From Ahniella affigens (lineage in GTDB: Bacteria; Pseudomonadota; Gammaproteobacteria; Xanthomonadales; Ahniellaceae): a stretch of 64,000 nucleotides of DNA. Under the pieces are notes generated by a model. That model had not been told where the DNA came from. It made no database searches and saw only the letters and a list, made by a program, of their open reading frames with translations. Positions 46,356 through 56,182 of this stretch are shown piece after piece (the first letter of the stretch is position 1; each line of letters opens with the position of its first letter). The stretch spans positions 1,364,001 to 1,428,000 of the forward strand of contig NZ_CP027860.1 of the NCBI RefSeq assembly GCF_003015185.1, given 5' to 3'. The translations under genes and the position numbers were made by a program.

Positions 46356-46922
46356 TCAGGCCAGTGCGCGCTTCATCTGACGCTGACGCCGGGCTAGTGC
46401 GATCAGCGTGACGAGGTAGATGCAGACGATAATGGCTGGCAAGACCGTGAATCGGTGTTCGGGCCAGAGGTACCAGGCCACGACGAGCAGCAACGTGCGC
46501 ACGATGCCGTGGAAGTAACCGACCCAGTGTTGAATGATCCACGAGAACGGCAGCCACATCAGACCCGCCAGAATGCCAATGCTGAGGGGCAGAGACGTCG
46601 GGTCCTGGCGGAAGAACGGCACCGCAATCGCGAACACCAGCCAGGCACTGCCGACTGAGGCCATGAACAACCCATCGAATACGTTTTTCGGCCGGTGCTT
46701 ACCAAGCAAGTCTTCGCCGGTGATCTTGGCAATCAGGATGCCGAGTCCAAAGATGCTGCCGGTCAGGATGAACACGAGATAGACCTTGCCGAACATGCCA
46801 AACAGCGGGCTCAAGAGGCCGATCAGGCCCCAGGCCAGGGTGCCTGCCAACGGCATGGCGTAGAACGGGCGGTCGCAGAATTCGGCGCGTTGTTGATCGA
46901 GGGAGTGGTGTTGCTGGTTCAT
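46356..46922 (-). CDS. Multi-pass membrane protein, unknown function
   Basis: A 188-residue protein with about six hydrophobic segments (for example 23-42, 45-63, 88-104 and 155-173). The N-terminus, MNQQHHSLDQQRAEFCDRP, is cytoplasmic-looking. No family was assigned with confidence. It is the first gene of a minus-strand run of four (46922 down to 44830) that separates gspLM from gspN. Confidence 0.7.
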   Translation of the reverse strand: MNQQHHSLDQQRAEFCDRPFYAMPLAGTLAWGLIGLLSPLFGMFGKVYLVFILTGSIFGLGILIAKITGEDLLGKHRPKNVFDGLFMASVGSAWLVFAIAVPFFRQDPTSLPLSIGILAGLMWLPFSWIIQHWVGYFHGIVRTLLLVVAWYLWPEHRFTVLPAIIVCIYLVTLIALARRQRQMKRALA

Positions 46923-47167
46923 CGTATCGCATCCGGTGGGTTGGTGCAGAGCACTCTAAAAGGCAGAGTTCTCTGTGTCAAGATCGAAACGCACCTGATT
47001 CCGCGCGGGTGGTCCAGACGACCGCGCATCGCTCGCACTTGGGGGCACTTCCTGCTTCAATCTCTGGTCTTTGCTGCCTGGTTCGGGCGGCTTGGTGCGC
47101 GGCGCAAATGCCGGGCATCACTCCCGCAACCAGACCCGCTCAACACATGTATCGCCTGGTGTCCTGA

Positions 47168-47923
47168 ATGAAGAAGATATTGCTAGCACTGCTGTTTGGC
47201 CTGCTCGCCCTGCTCGTGGTGGGCGGATTGGCGTGGTGGAGCCTGCCGGCAGAAACCGCGTGGGCACGGGTGGCCAAGCAAGTACCCGCGTTGCGCCTGC
47301 AAGGATTGACCGGGCGTGTTTGGGAGGGTCAGGCGCAAGGCGTCAGTGTCAAAGCCCTGCCGATGGGTAGCGCGACCTGGCGTTTTTCGCCTTGGCAGGC
47401 GCTGTCCGGGGTCGGATCTGGCGAATTGTCGCTACGCGGTGGCCCGATCGAGCTCAACACAAATGTTCGTGCTGAAGGCCACAACGTGACGCTGCGCGCC
47501 TTGAAGGCGACAGTGCCGGGAACCATGCTGGAGCCCGCGCTCGACATTCCGTCCCTCAAACTTCAGGGGCGGATCGACATCGTGGGCGACGAGATTCAAA
47601 TCGTCGACGGGATTCTAAAGTCGGCAACTGGTGTGCTGACTTGGAACGATCTCGGCGTGTCTGGCTTGGCCGAAGCGCGGATCGGCAACGTGCGCGTGGA
47701 CTTTGCGCCCGAGGGCAATGACATTGTCGGTACGATTCGCGATACCGGCGGGCCACTTGCGATTGCTGGCACGGTGCGGGTGCAGGGTCAGACCTTTCAT
47801 GCCGAGGTCAATCTGGATGCCCGCGAGGATTCGGTGCGCGAGGCGTTGTTATACGTCGGCGAGCGGAAGCCGAATGGCGGTTCCTTGCTGCGGGTCGATG
47901 GCGTGATTGAGAAACTCTACTGA
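47168..47923 (+). CDS. gspN: Type II secretion system protein N
   Basis: A 251-residue inner membrane protein. One N-terminal helix (about 5-25) precedes a periplasmic beta-rich domain. Family features are WSLPAETAWARV, LTGRVWEGQAQGV near residue 47, and ATWRFSPWQAL. GspN is the accessory subunit of Xanthomonas-type secretion systems. Its TGA overlaps the next ATG (TGATG). It is displaced about 2.3 kb from gspM. Confidence 0.88.
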   Translation: MKKILLALLFGLLALLVVGGLAWWSLPAETAWARVAKQVPALRLQGLTGRVWEGQAQGVSVKALPMGSATWRFSPWQALSGVGSGELSLRGGPIELNTNVRAEGHNVTLRALKATVPGTMLEPALDIPSLKLQGRIDIVGDEIQIVDGILKSATGVLTWNDLGVSGLAEARIGNVRVDFAPEGNDIVGTIRDTGGPLAIAGTVRVQGQTFHAEVNLDAREDSVREALLYVGERKPNGGSLLRVDGVIEKLY

Positions 47924-48723
47924 TGACTACGATGGGACTGGACGGCGCCTGGCTCGATCAGGCAATCGAAATCGCCCAACTCGCTGCCGATGCGGCCGAA
48001 GAAGTGGTGCGGAAGTACTACCGTGCTGACCTGGCAGTCGAGATCAAGGCGGACGCGTCGCCGGTCACAATGGCCGATCGCGAAGCCGAATCGGCCATCG
48101 TGTCGGTGTTGAAGGCAGCTTTTCCGGATCACGCCTTTTATGGCGAGGAACATGGCCATAGCGGCAACTCGGACTTTCTGTGGTTGATCGACCCGATTGA
48201 TGGCACCAAAGCATTTGTCCGCGAGTACCCGTTGTTCTCGACGCAGATCGCACTGATGTATCGCGGTGAACTCGTGCTTGGCGTTTCCAGCGCCGGCCAA
48301 TTTGGCCAGCGGGCGCATGCGCGCTTGGGTGGCGGGGCGTTTTTGAACGACGAGCCCGTTCGCGTGGTCGAGCGTGAGCGCTTGCCGGATGCACAGTTGT
48401 CGATTGGCAACGTCAAGACCCTGACGCGCGACGCTGCGGCCTGGGCGCGAGTCGGTCACCTGATCAACGCCGTCAACCGGACTCGCGGCTATGGTGATTT
48501 CTTGCATTACCACTGGTTGGCTGCCGGCAAAGTCGACGTGGTCATCGAGTCTGATGTGAACATCCTCGACATCGCGGCGTTGGCGGTGATTGCTCGTGAG
48601 GCCGGCGCTGTGTTCACCGAGTTGGACGGCGGTCCGCTGACATTGGATACACGCACGGTGCTCGCGGCCACCCCAAAACTGCACGCAGCGGTGCTCGATT
48701 GGTTCGCCGTGTTAAATGGCTAG
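47923..48723 (+). CDS. Inositol monophosphatase family phosphatase
   Basis: A 266-residue magnesium-dependent phosphatase. Metal motifs are EEHGHSG (Glu near residue 68), WLIDPIDGTKAFVREYP and VIESDVNILDIAAL (Asp). The order and the KAFVREYPLFSTQIAL segment resemble the HisN/CysQ side of the family more than SuhB. Histidinol phosphate, PAP or inositol phosphate are all possible substrates. Its ATG overlaps the gspN stop. A family B hairpin repeat separates it from convergent glmU. Confidence 0.9.
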   Translation: MTTMGLDGAWLDQAIEIAQLAADAAEEVVRKYYRADLAVEIKADASPVTMADREAESAIVSVLKAAFPDHAFYGEEHGHSGNSDFLWLIDPIDGTKAFVREYPLFSTQIALMYRGELVLGVSSAGQFGQRAHARLGGGAFLNDEPVRVVERERLPDAQLSIGNVKTLTRDAAAWARVGHLINAVNRTRGYGDFLHYHWLAAGKVDVVIESDVNILDIAALAVIAREAGAVFTELDGGPLTLDTRTVLAATPKLHAAVLDWFAVLNG

Positions 48724-48732
48724 CCCTGCTAG

Positions 48733-48896
48733 GGAGGGTCTGAATAAGTCCATCCTGGACTTTCAGACCCGCACCGAGTCCGGCACATGTCCGGACTCGC
48801 TGCTCCAGAATCAAGCACTTGCGCGCTTGATTCTGGGCAGGCCATCCATGGCCTGCGTCGCCTCTGAACTTGTTCAGAGGCTCCCTAGCAGAGCGC
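48733..48896. repeat. Family B hairpin repeat, complete single copy
   Basis: Five successive palindromes make the unit: GTCTGAATAAGTCCA/TGGACTTTCAGAC, CGAGTCCGG/CCGGACTCG, GAATCAAGCAC/GCGCTTGATTC, GGCCATCC/GGCC, and CCTCTGAAC/GTTCAGAGG. It fills nearly the whole space between convergent cysQ-like and glmU genes. Confidence 0.88.
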
Positions 48897-48904
48897 GACG
48901 CGTT

Positions 48905-50290
48905 TTAGGTTTTCGGTAGTTTCTTTGGGCGCTGCCAGCCTGGCAGTGAGACTTGTCGGGCGCGCGATACGGTGAGTTGGTCGGCGGGTGCGTCCTTGCT
49001 GACCACTGAGCCGGCGCCAATTGTCGCCATCTGGCCGATCGTGACGGGCGCGACCAACGCCGAGTTCGAGCCAATGAACGCGCCGTCCTCGATGACGGTC
49101 TGAAACTTGTTGACGCCATCGTAGTTGCACGTAATGGTGCCCGCGCCCACGTTCACTTTGGCGCCAATGCGGGCATCGCCGAGATACGTCAGATGATTCG
49201 CCTTGCTGCCGACGCCAAGGTGCGCGTTCTTGGTTTCGACGAAGTTGCCCACGTGGACCCCCTCAGCCAGCACGGTGCCCGGGCGTAGACGCGCGAAGGG
49301 GCCGATCTGTGCCGCGCCCTGAATGTCGGCACCATCGAGATCACAATGGGCACGAATCTCGGTGCCGGCGGCAATACGGCAGTCGCGAATGCGCGTGTAG
49401 GGACCGACGCGAACCCCATCGCCCAAGTGCACCGTACCCTCGATGATGACGTCGACATCGATTTCGACATCCTGGCCAACGGTCAGCGTGCCACGGAGAT
49501 CAAATCGATTCGGGTCGGCAAACCGCACCCCTTCGGTGCACAACGCACGTGCCGCGCGGCGTTGCCAGCGGCGCTCCAGATCAGCCAATTGCCAAGGATC
49601 ATTGGCGCCGAGCGCTTCTTCTTCAGCGCCGATCAGTACCGCTGCCGCCGGGGTGTTGGCGGCCGCAGCTTTGGCAAAGACGTCCGTCAAATAATATTCG
49701 CCCTGGGCGTTTTGATTGCCGAGCGTGGCCAGCCACTGACGGAGTGCACCGGCGTCGGCGGCGATCATGCCGGTGTTGATTTCGCGAATCTGCCGTTCAG
49801 CCGGGCTCGCATCTTTTTCTTCGACGATGGCACGCACGCGGTCCGCCGCGTCGCGCACGATGCGGCCGTAGCCCTTGGGCTCAGCGAAACTCGCCGTCAA
49901 TACGGCCAACGGCGTTTCTGCACCCAACGTTGCCAGCAGTGCGCTCAGTGACGTGGTTTGAATCAAAGGCACATCGCCATACAACACCAGCACGTGCGCT
50001 AAGTCGGGGACTTCGGGCATCGCCATCATCATGGCATGCCCGGTGCCGAGCTGTTTGGACTGCTCGATAAAACCAACATCCGAAGCGCCAGACAACGAGG
50101 CCATTACCTGATCGCCGCCGTGGCCGCGAACGACATGGATTCGCTCTGGAGCGAGCGCGCGCGCGGCATCGATTACATGATGCAGCATGGGTTTGCCAGC
50201 AATGGGCGCCAGCACCTTGGGGAGACGCGAGCGCATGCGCTTGCCTTCACCAGCAGCCAGAATGATCACATGAAGAGGACGCGCACGCAT
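48905..50290 (-). CDS. glmU: Bifunctional GlcN-1-P acetyltransferase / GlcNAc-1-P uridylyltransferase
   Basis: A 461-residue enzyme making UDP-GlcNAc for peptidoglycan and LPS. The N-terminal uridylyltransferase domain has [20 protein letters not shown] and YGDVPLI. The C-terminal left-handed beta-helix (hexapeptide repeats, about 250-440) includes [21 protein letters not shown] and [13 protein letters not shown], with the acetyltransferase His and Tyr region. ATG 50290 (MRARPLHV) begins the family domain; the longer frame was rejected. Confidence 0.97.
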   Translation of the reverse strand: MRARPLHVIILAAGEGKRMRSRLPKVLAPIAGKPMLHHVIDAARALAPERIHVVRGHGGDQVMASLSGASDVGFIEQSKQLGTGHAMMMAMPEVPDLAHVLVLYGDVPLIQTTSLSALLATLGAETPLAVLTASFAEPKGYGRIVRDAADRVRAIVEEKDASPAERQIREINTGMIAADAGALRQWLATLGNQNAQGEYYLTDVFAKAAAANTPAAAVLIGAEEEALGANDPWQLADLERRWQRRAARALCTEGVRFADPNRFDLRGTLTVGQDVEIDVDVIIEGTVHLGDGVRVGPYTRIRDCRIAAGTEIRAHCDLDGADIQGAAQIGPFARLRPGTVLAEGVHVGNFVETKNAHLGVGSKANHLTYLGDARIGAKVNVGAGTITCNYDGVNKFQTVIEDGAFIGSNSALVAPVTIGQMATIGAGSVVSKDAPADQLTVSRARQVSLPGWQRPKKLPKT

Positions 50291-50509
50291 GACTGACACC
50301 TGTTTCAAATGCTTGTTTCGACCATCATATGCAAAAGTGCATGGGCACAGAAGCACGATTGGGGGCATTCCCCTGACTTCCGACTGATCCCGGCCGCGCC
50401 GCGCCGGGCTATCGTGCCAGACTGACTGACAGGGCGATTGGCCCCGGTGCTTGGAATGGCCGCGCACATCGTCGATTTGAATCGTGGTACGCATTCGAGA
50501 GAAGACGTG

Positions 50510-52633
50510 ATGAGACTTTGCTTGGTGTTGGGAGTGCTGTGGATGGCGAGTGCGGCGGCGAATGAGCCAAAGACGACTTTGATCAGCGATCAGGAAGTGG
50601 ATTCGAACGTGGCATCTGACCCAAACCTCTGGTTGGAAGACGTGACCGGCGACCGAGCGTTGGATTGGGTCAGGGCGCAGAACGCGACCACCGTCAAGGC
50701 ACTCGCAGAATCGGATTCATTCAAGAAGACCGAGGCCAGAATCCGCGCGATCTTGGACTCCGACGCACGGATTCCTGATGTCGGAAAGATGGGCCCGCAC
50801 TATTACAATTTCTGGCGCGATGCGAGCCATCCGCGCGGCATCTGGCGCCGTACGAGTCTTGCCGAGTACCGCAAACCGCAGCCCAAGTGGGACGTGTTGC
50901 TCGATCTCGATGCGCTCGGCAAGGCTGAGCAGGTCAATTGGGTCTGGTCGGGGTTCGATTGCCTGGCGCCCGCTTACGAGCGTTGCTTGTTGCTGCTGTC
51001 AAAAGGCGGCGCTGACGCGACCGTGGTGCGGGAGTTCGATCTGACGACCCGGCGCTTCGTCAAGGATGGTTTTGACCTGCCGGAAGCGAAAACCAGCATT
51101 GGTTGGCGAGATCTGGACAGCGTCTATGTGGGCACTGATTTTGGGCCTGGGTCGATGACCAGTTCGGGCTACCCGCGCGTGACCAAGCTTTGGAAGCGCG
51201 GCACATCCATCAAAGATGCTAAGACCATTTTCGAAGGCGACGCCGACGATGTGTGGGTGTATGCCGGTCGCGATCATCGCAAGGGCTATGAACGCGACGT
51301 CGTGCTGCGCGGGATGACGTTTTTCACCAACCAGGCGTTTTCATTGAAGGACGGTGAGCTGTCCAAAATCGACAAGCCGGACAGTGCCGACGCGTCGACC
51401 TGGCGCGACTGGCTATTGTTGTCGCTCCGCGATGACTGGAAAGTCGGCGCCAAAACGTGGCCGAAAGGCGCTCTGCTGGCCGCAAAATTCGACGATTTCA
51501 TGGCCGGCAAGCGCGACCTGCACCTGCTCTACGAGCCGGGTCCGCGGAAGTCGTTGGCGGGCTTCAGTGGTACGAAGCACCACATCCTGGTCAACGAACT
51601 CGACATGGTCCGCAACAAAGTCTATGTGCTGACGCCCAAGGACGGGACGTGGCAGCGACAGCCCCTCGTCGGTGCGCCAGACCTCGGTACCGTCGGTGTT
51701 GGAGCGGTCGATCCGGATGACAGCGACGCTTACTTCATGACCGTCACGGATTATCTGACACCGACCAGTCTGTATCTCGGTGAGGTTGGTGCCGACAAAC
51801 CCGAGCTCCTGAAATCGTTGCCGGCGTTTTTCAACGCGGGTGACTTCGCGGTCAAACAGCATTTGGCAAAGAGCGACGATGGCACCGAAGTGCCTTACTT
51901 TGTGGTGTATCGGAACGGCCTCAAGTTGGACGGCAGTCATCCGACGCTGTTGTATGGCTACGGTGGGTTCGAAGTGTCGGAAGTACCGAGTTATCGCGCT
52001 GGTGTCGGCACCGCGTGGCTGGAGCGCGGTGGGGTTTATGCGGTCGCGAATATTCGCGGCGGCGGTGAATTCGGGCCGAGTTGGCATCAGGCCGCGCTGA
52101 AAGAACACCGGCACAAGGCTTACGAAGACATGGCTGCGGTGGCCAAGGATCTCGCGACTCGCGGCTACACCAGCGCCAAGCAACTCGGTGTGGTCGGTGG
52201 CAGCAATGGCGGCCTCTTGACTGGCAACATGTTGTCGACCTACCCGGACTTGTTCGGCGCCGTAGTCATTCAGGTGCCGCTGCTCGACATGCTGCGGTAT
52301 CACAAATTGTTGGCCGGTGCGTCTTGGATGGGTGAGTATGGTGACCCGGACAACCCGGAGGAGGCCGTGTTTCTGCGCCGCTATTCGCCGTATCACCAGC
52401 TTCAGGCCGACAAGCATTATCCGCCCGTGTTGCTGACGACCTCGACGCGCGATGACCGGGTGCACCCCGGCCATGCCCGCAAGATGATGGCGAAATTGAT
52501 GGCGCAGGGGCACACCGCCTACTACTACGAAAACACCGAAGGTGGTCACGGCGGGGGCGCCGACAACCAACAGTTGGCATTCATGTCGACGCTCGCCTAC
52601 GAGTTCCTCTGGCAAACGCTCGCCAAGCCCTGA
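50510..52633 (+). CDS. Prolyl oligopeptidase family serine peptidase
   Basis: A 707-residue S9 peptidase with a likely signal peptide ([17 protein letters not shown]), so probably periplasmic. A beta-propeller region (about 30-450) precedes the alpha/beta-hydrolase domain. The triad is Ser565 (GGSNGGLL), Asp in DDRV at 648-651 and His680 (EGGHGG). [10 protein letters not shown] and [11 protein letters not shown] are further S9A markers. It cleaves small proline peptides. Family A and B repeats follow its stop. Confidence 0.94.
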   Translation: MRLCLVLGVLWMASAAANEPKTTLISDQEVDSNVASDPNLWLEDVTGDRALDWVRAQNATTVKALAESDSFKKTEARIRAILDSDARIPDVGKMGPHYYNFWRDASHPRGIWRRTSLAEYRKPQPKWDVLLDLDALGKAEQVNWVWSGFDCLAPAYERCLLLLSKGGADATVVREFDLTTRRFVKDGFDLPEAKTSIGWRDLDSVYVGTDFGPGSMTSSGYPRVTKLWKRGTSIKDAKTIFEGDADDVWVYAGRDHRKGYERDVVLRGMTFFTNQAFSLKDGELSKIDKPDSADASTWRDWLLLSLRDDWKVGAKTWPKGALLAAKFDDFMAGKRDLHLLYEPGPRKSLAGFSGTKHHILVNELDMVRNKVYVLTPKDGTWQRQPLVGAPDLGTVGVGAVDPDDSDAYFMTVTDYLTPTSLYLGEVGADKPELLKSLPAFFNAGDFAVKQHLAKSDDGTEVPYFVVYRNGLKLDGSHPTLLYGYGGFEVSEVPSYRAGVGTAWLERGGVYAVANIRGGGEFGPSWHQAALKEHRHKAYEDMAAVAKDLATRGYTSAKQLGVVGGSNGGLLTGNMLSTYPDLFGAVVIQVPLLDMLRYHKLLAGASWMGEYGDPDNPEEAVFLRRYSPYHQLQADKHYPPVLLTTSTRDDRVHPGHARKMMAKLMAQGHTAYYYENTEGGHGGGADNQQLAFMSTLAYEFLWQTLAKP

Positions 52634-52733
52634 TCAAAGTGGGGACGACAGGCGTCAGCGCAGGTCCGAGGCCTGCTGCCCCGGACTTGGTCCGGGGCGC
52701 GGTTCAGGTTCGCGCCCGCCTTGCCTTGGGGGC

Positions 52734-52902
52734 GCGTGGGAGTCCAGCCGCCCCTTTGGTGCGCTTATTCGCGCATCAAACTGTCAGCGGCGATGCGCGA
52801 TTTTCACGACGGCACCGTGTGGCAAGTAGCCCTCTCCCCAGCCCTCTCCCACTCGCGTGGGAGAGGGAGAAGTGCTCCCTCCCCCGCGATCGCGGCAGAC
52901 CC
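52734..52902 (-). repeat. Family A modular repeat, copy 4 (reverse orientation)
   Basis: It shows the family modules on the minus strand: the middle segment TTCGCGCATCAAACTGTCAG, then a CCACTCGCGTGG hairpin, then CCCCCGCGATCGCGG. It stops abruptly at the centre of the GC palindrome, where family B begins. About 100 bases before it (52634-52733) show nothing. Confidence 0.85.
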
Positions 52903-53400
52903 GCAATGAGTCCGGCACGTGTCCGGACTCATTGCTCCAGAATCAAGCACTTGCGTGCTCGATTCTGGGCGGGCCATCCATGGCCAGTATTTGCCGGTCT
53001 GAACAAGTCCATCCTGGACTTTCAGACCCGCAATGAGTCCGGCACGTGTCCGGACTCATGGCTCCAGAATCAAGCACTTGCGTGCTCGATTCTGGGCGGG
53101 CCATCCATGGCCAGTATTTGCTGGTCTGAATTAGTCCATCCTGGACTTTCAGACCCGCACTGAGTCCGGCACATGTCCGGACTCAGTGCTCCAGAATCAA
53201 CCACTTGCGTGTTTGATTCTGGGCCGGCCATCCATGGCCAGTATTTGCCGGTCTGAATAAGTCCATCCTGGACTTTCAGACCCGCAATGAGTCCGGCACG
53301 TGTCCGGACTCATTGCTCCAGAATCAAGCACTTGCGTGCTCGATTCTGGGCCGGCCATCCATGGCCGGCTTCGCCTCTGAAGGCGTTCAGAGGCGCCCTT
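52903..53400 (+). repeat. Family B hairpin repeat, tandem array of about four units
   Basis: One truncated and three complete units start near 52903, 52996, 53123 and 53250, so the period is 127 bp. Each unit carries the AGTCC, GAGTCCGG, GAATCAAGCAC and GGCCATCCATGGCC palindromes. The last unit ends with the CCTCTGAA/TTCAGAGG closing hairpin. Several unit-to-unit differences are paired across stems. There is no gene in the array; mltD starts 56 bases later. Confidence 0.93.
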
Positions 53401-53455
53401 GGCGATCTGCCGCAGACGCTGCTAACGTGTCGCGGTTTGATTGCAGGGTGATTTC

Positions 53456-54931
53456 ATGTTCCGGACTCCGCTTGTTGCAGTAATCCTGGCGACCTTGTTG
53501 GGCGCCTGCGCGTCGACGCCACAAAAAGCCCACAACAGCCGTACGGCACAATCGGAAACGTTGGCTGAGATACTGGCAGCCGAAGCCGAGCTTAAGTCTG
53601 AGATTGCGCGCTGGGAGCGCGGTGAAGCCACCGATACGCAAAGCGTGCATGCCGCCGGCGAGCACTATCGCGCGATGATTGCCCGATGTGCCATCGAGAC
53701 CAACTGTGATCATCAGGTCGCCATGCGCTCGCAAGCCGAAACCCTGGCCTTGCTGCAGCAGGCGCTGTTGGGGTCCGATGATGAAAACCGGGCCGAGGAG
53801 GAACTGGCAGGCGAAACCTCCGACGTTGCGAGCCCGAGTAGCGACCTGCCCGAGTTGCAACGAAGCGTGGCCATGCTCAAAGGCCAGCGCCTTGACCAAG
53901 TAATCCAGCTCAATCCAGCGGTCAAGGCCGGCATCGAGGAATGGCTGACGTGGATGCGCCCGAATCTGCTCGACGCGTACGAGAATTACCAGTACCTGCG
54001 CTACCTGATGTGGCCCAAGTATGAAGAAGCCGGACTACCCGAAGCGTTGCTGTTTGGCATTGTGGCCAAGGAGTCGGGCGGCAAGGTGCATGCCGTGTCG
54101 TCGGCCGGTGCGGCGGGACTACTGCAGTTCATGCCGGCAACTGCGTCGCGCTACGGCCTTGGTCGCGCGGGGTTTGACGAGCGATTTGATGCGGCGAAGG
54201 TCACTGCCGCCAATGTTCGCTACATCAACGATCAACTGGCGCTTCTGAACAACGACCTCGAACTGACGCTTGGTGCCTACAACGGTGGTGAGGGCCGCAT
54301 GGGTCGGCTGTCGCCGCGCGGTACCCGCAGTTTTTGGGATGCGCGGGTGTACGGCAATTTGCCGCCCGAGACGCGCGACTATGTGCCGATGGTGCTCGCA
54401 GCCGCCTGGCTGTTCATGCATCCAGAGGAGTTCGGGTTGGAATTCCCGCGCTTTGATGCGTCGCCCGCGTCCATCACGTTGGTGCGTACGGCGTCGATCA
54501 ATGAACTCGCGGTCTGCATGGGCCAATTTGGCAACCCGCGGGGCTGGTTTCGGACGATTCGCAATCTGAATCCCCGTTACGAAGCCGAGCGCCGGTTGGC
54601 AATCGGCACCGAACTCCAGGTACCAGCTGCCGCCGCCAAGGCCTATGCCGCGCGCTGCCAGAGTGGGGTACTCGCCCAGACCGCGGAGGATTTGCATCAG
54701 GCTGTGAAGCCCGCGGCGTCGACTTATCGACTCGCCAGCCGTGCCAGCGCGCCAACATCGAGTGGGTCCGGGCGCACGCACGTCGTGCGGCGCGGCGAGA
54801 CCCTGCATGCCATCGCCATGCGTTACGGCTGCGCGGTCAATACCGTGGCCAACGCCAATGGCGTGCGGGCGCCGCGGTACTTGATTCTGCCGGGCCAGCG
54901 ATTACGCGTCCCAAGCTGTCGCGCGTCGTAA
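53456..54931 (+). CDS. MltD-like membrane-bound lytic murein transglycosylase, lipoprotein
   Basis: A 491-residue protein with a lipobox (LLGACAS, Cys near residue 17). A long helical N-terminal part (about 40-190) precedes an SLT domain with the catalytic Glu in VAKESGGKVHAVSSAGAAGLLQFMPATA and the LGAYNGGEGRM motif. An MltD-type helical region follows, and then a C-terminal LysM domain (VVRRGETLHAIAMRYGCAV to LILPGQRLRVP). It cleaves peptidoglycan from the outer membrane side. ATG 53456 has a GCAGGGTG ribosome-site region. Confidence 0.92.
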   Translation: MFRTPLVAVILATLLGACASTPQKAHNSRTAQSETLAEILAAEAELKSEIARWERGEATDTQSVHAAGEHYRAMIARCAIETNCDHQVAMRSQAETLALLQQALLGSDDENRAEEELAGETSDVASPSSDLPELQRSVAMLKGQRLDQVIQLNPAVKAGIEEWLTWMRPNLLDAYENYQYLRYLMWPKYEEAGLPEALLFGIVAKESGGKVHAVSSAGAAGLLQFMPATASRYGLGRAGFDERFDAAKVTAANVRYINDQLALLNNDLELTLGAYNGGEGRMGRLSPRGTRSFWDARVYGNLPPETRDYVPMVLAAAWLFMHPEEFGLEFPRFDASPASITLVRTASINELAVCMGQFGNPRGWFRTIRNLNPRYEAERRLAIGTELQVPAAAAKAYAARCQSGVLAQTAEDLHQAVKPAASTYRLASRASAPTSSGSGRTHVVRRGETLHAIAMRYGCAVNTVANANGVRAPRYLILPGQRLRVPSCRAS

Positions 54932-55003
54932 TCGCGGTGGCCTGATTCGCCGCGTGTCAGCTGGCCCCAACCGGTCTGATCGGCATCGCGCATCGGCGTG
55001 AAA

Positions 55004-55040
55004 CAGGGACCCGTTCGGACCAGTCCGGACGAGATCCCTG
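55004..55040. terminator. Hairpin between convergent mltD-like and dnaJ-like genes
   Basis: An imperfect 37-base palindrome: outer arms CAGGGA/TCCCTG and inner arms CGTTCGGA/TCCGGACG around a small loop. It has no T-run, but lies midway in a 160-base convergent gap, so it may end transcription or stabilise both messages. Confidence 0.4.
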
Positions 55041-55092
55041 GGCGGCGGCGCAACATGCTTTGCGTCGAGCATGACTCAGCGCCAACCCCGAC

Positions 55093-55977
55093 TCAACGCA
55101 GTTTCAGATTCGGAAACTGCTCGGCGAGTGCCAGGTACGCCTGACGCTGCGCATCGGTCTCAGCGGCTGGCGCTTGAATGTCGATCTGCGCGAAATGATC
55201 ACCGGGTTGTTCGACCCCAAAGCCTTTGCCCTTGAGTCGGAGTTTTTGCCCTGCTCGCGCGCCGGCGCCAATCTTCAGCGACAGGGTGCCGTGCAAGGTT
55301 TGCACTGGGACTTCGGCTCCGAGCGCCGCTTCCCAAGGCGCGAGCATCAGTTTGCTCTGGGTGTTGCGGCCGTCGAGCGTGTAGTAGGGGTGCGGTTCCA
55401 GACCAATGACCAGAATGAGATCGCCGGCTCCGTTCGGGCCGACCTCACCTTGGCCTGACAGGCGGATCTGCTGACCTTCCGGTACGCCCGCCGGAATCTT
55501 GACCTCCAGCGTCTTCTGCTCGCCACCACGCATGAAACTGATCCGTTGCTTGCCCCCTTGATGGGCTGCTTCGAGGCTCAGATTGAGCCGCATTTCCAAA
55601 TCGCGTCCTTTGCGTGGCGCGGACCGACGGCCGCCGCCGCGAGCCCCACCAAACAGTTGTTCGAAGAAGTCCGAAAAGCCGCCCGAGCCCATATCCGATG
55701 GGTCAAAATCATAGCCGCCGCCGCCAAACCCACCTGCCGGAACGTCGTCGCCCGTCCGGTACCCTTGCCGCTTCAATTGATCGTAGGCCTGACGCTTTTC
55801 CGGATCACGCAACGCTTCGTAGGCCTCATTGACGGTCTTGAAGCGCTCCTCGGCATCGGTTTCCTTGCTGACGTCCGGGTGATATTTCCGAGCCAGTTTG
55901 CGGTATGCCGATTTGATCTCATCGGCGCTGGCGCTCTCCTTCACGCCTAGCACCTCGTAATAATCTTTGAATTTCAT
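55093..55977 (-). CDS. DnaJ-family co-chaperone (CbpA-like)
   Basis: A 294-residue class II J-protein. The J-domain (1-70) has the HPD motif in KYHPDVSKE. A Gly/Phe-rich linker (about 78-120) follows, with GGGYDFDPSDM and DFFEQLFGG. Two C-terminal substrate-binding domains have no zinc finger between them, so it is CbpA rather than DnaJ. It stimulates DnaK. A strong GGAGGAG ribosome site precedes ATG 55977. An hsp20 gene lies upstream on the same strand, a common stress pair. Confidence 0.94.
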   Translation of the reverse strand: MKFKDYYEVLGVKESASADEIKSAYRKLARKYHPDVSKETDAEERFKTVNEAYEALRDPEKRQAYDQLKRQGYRTGDDVPAGGFGGGGYDFDPSDMGSGGFSDFFEQLFGGARGGGRRSAPRKGRDLEMRLNLSLEAAHQGGKQRISFMRGGEQKTLEVKIPAGVPEGQQIRLSGQGEVGPNGAGDLILVIGLEPHPYYTLDGRNTQSKLMLAPWEAALGAEVPVQTLHGTLSLKIGAGARAGQKLRLKGKGFGVEQPGDHFAQIDIQAPAAETDAQRQAYLALAEQFPNLKLR

Positions 55978-56080
55978 GCTGTCTCCTCCGTTCCAGGGCA
56001 ACAGATCGCTTGCCGCAATGCGCCCATCGCGCGACCCGCCTTGTTGGCGGTGACCGCGCGAGAACGTCTGTCGCCATCAT

Positions 56081-56110
56081 GCAAGAAGCCCGCAGTGCGG
56101 GCTTCTTGGC
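56081..56110 (-). terminator. Hairpin between hsp20 and the dnaJ-like gene
   Basis: Arms CAAGAAGCCCGC and GCGGGCTTCTTG enclose AGT, about 70 bases after the hsp20 stop. It is perfect but lacks a T-tract, so it may attenuate rather than fully end the hsp20 message. Confidence 0.55.
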
Positions 56111-56182
56111 ATTCCTGCAATCGCCGGGCGGATGCGGGTACGGGTGCCCGCACCGCCAAGCCGAAGCGCAATCTTGGCACGA

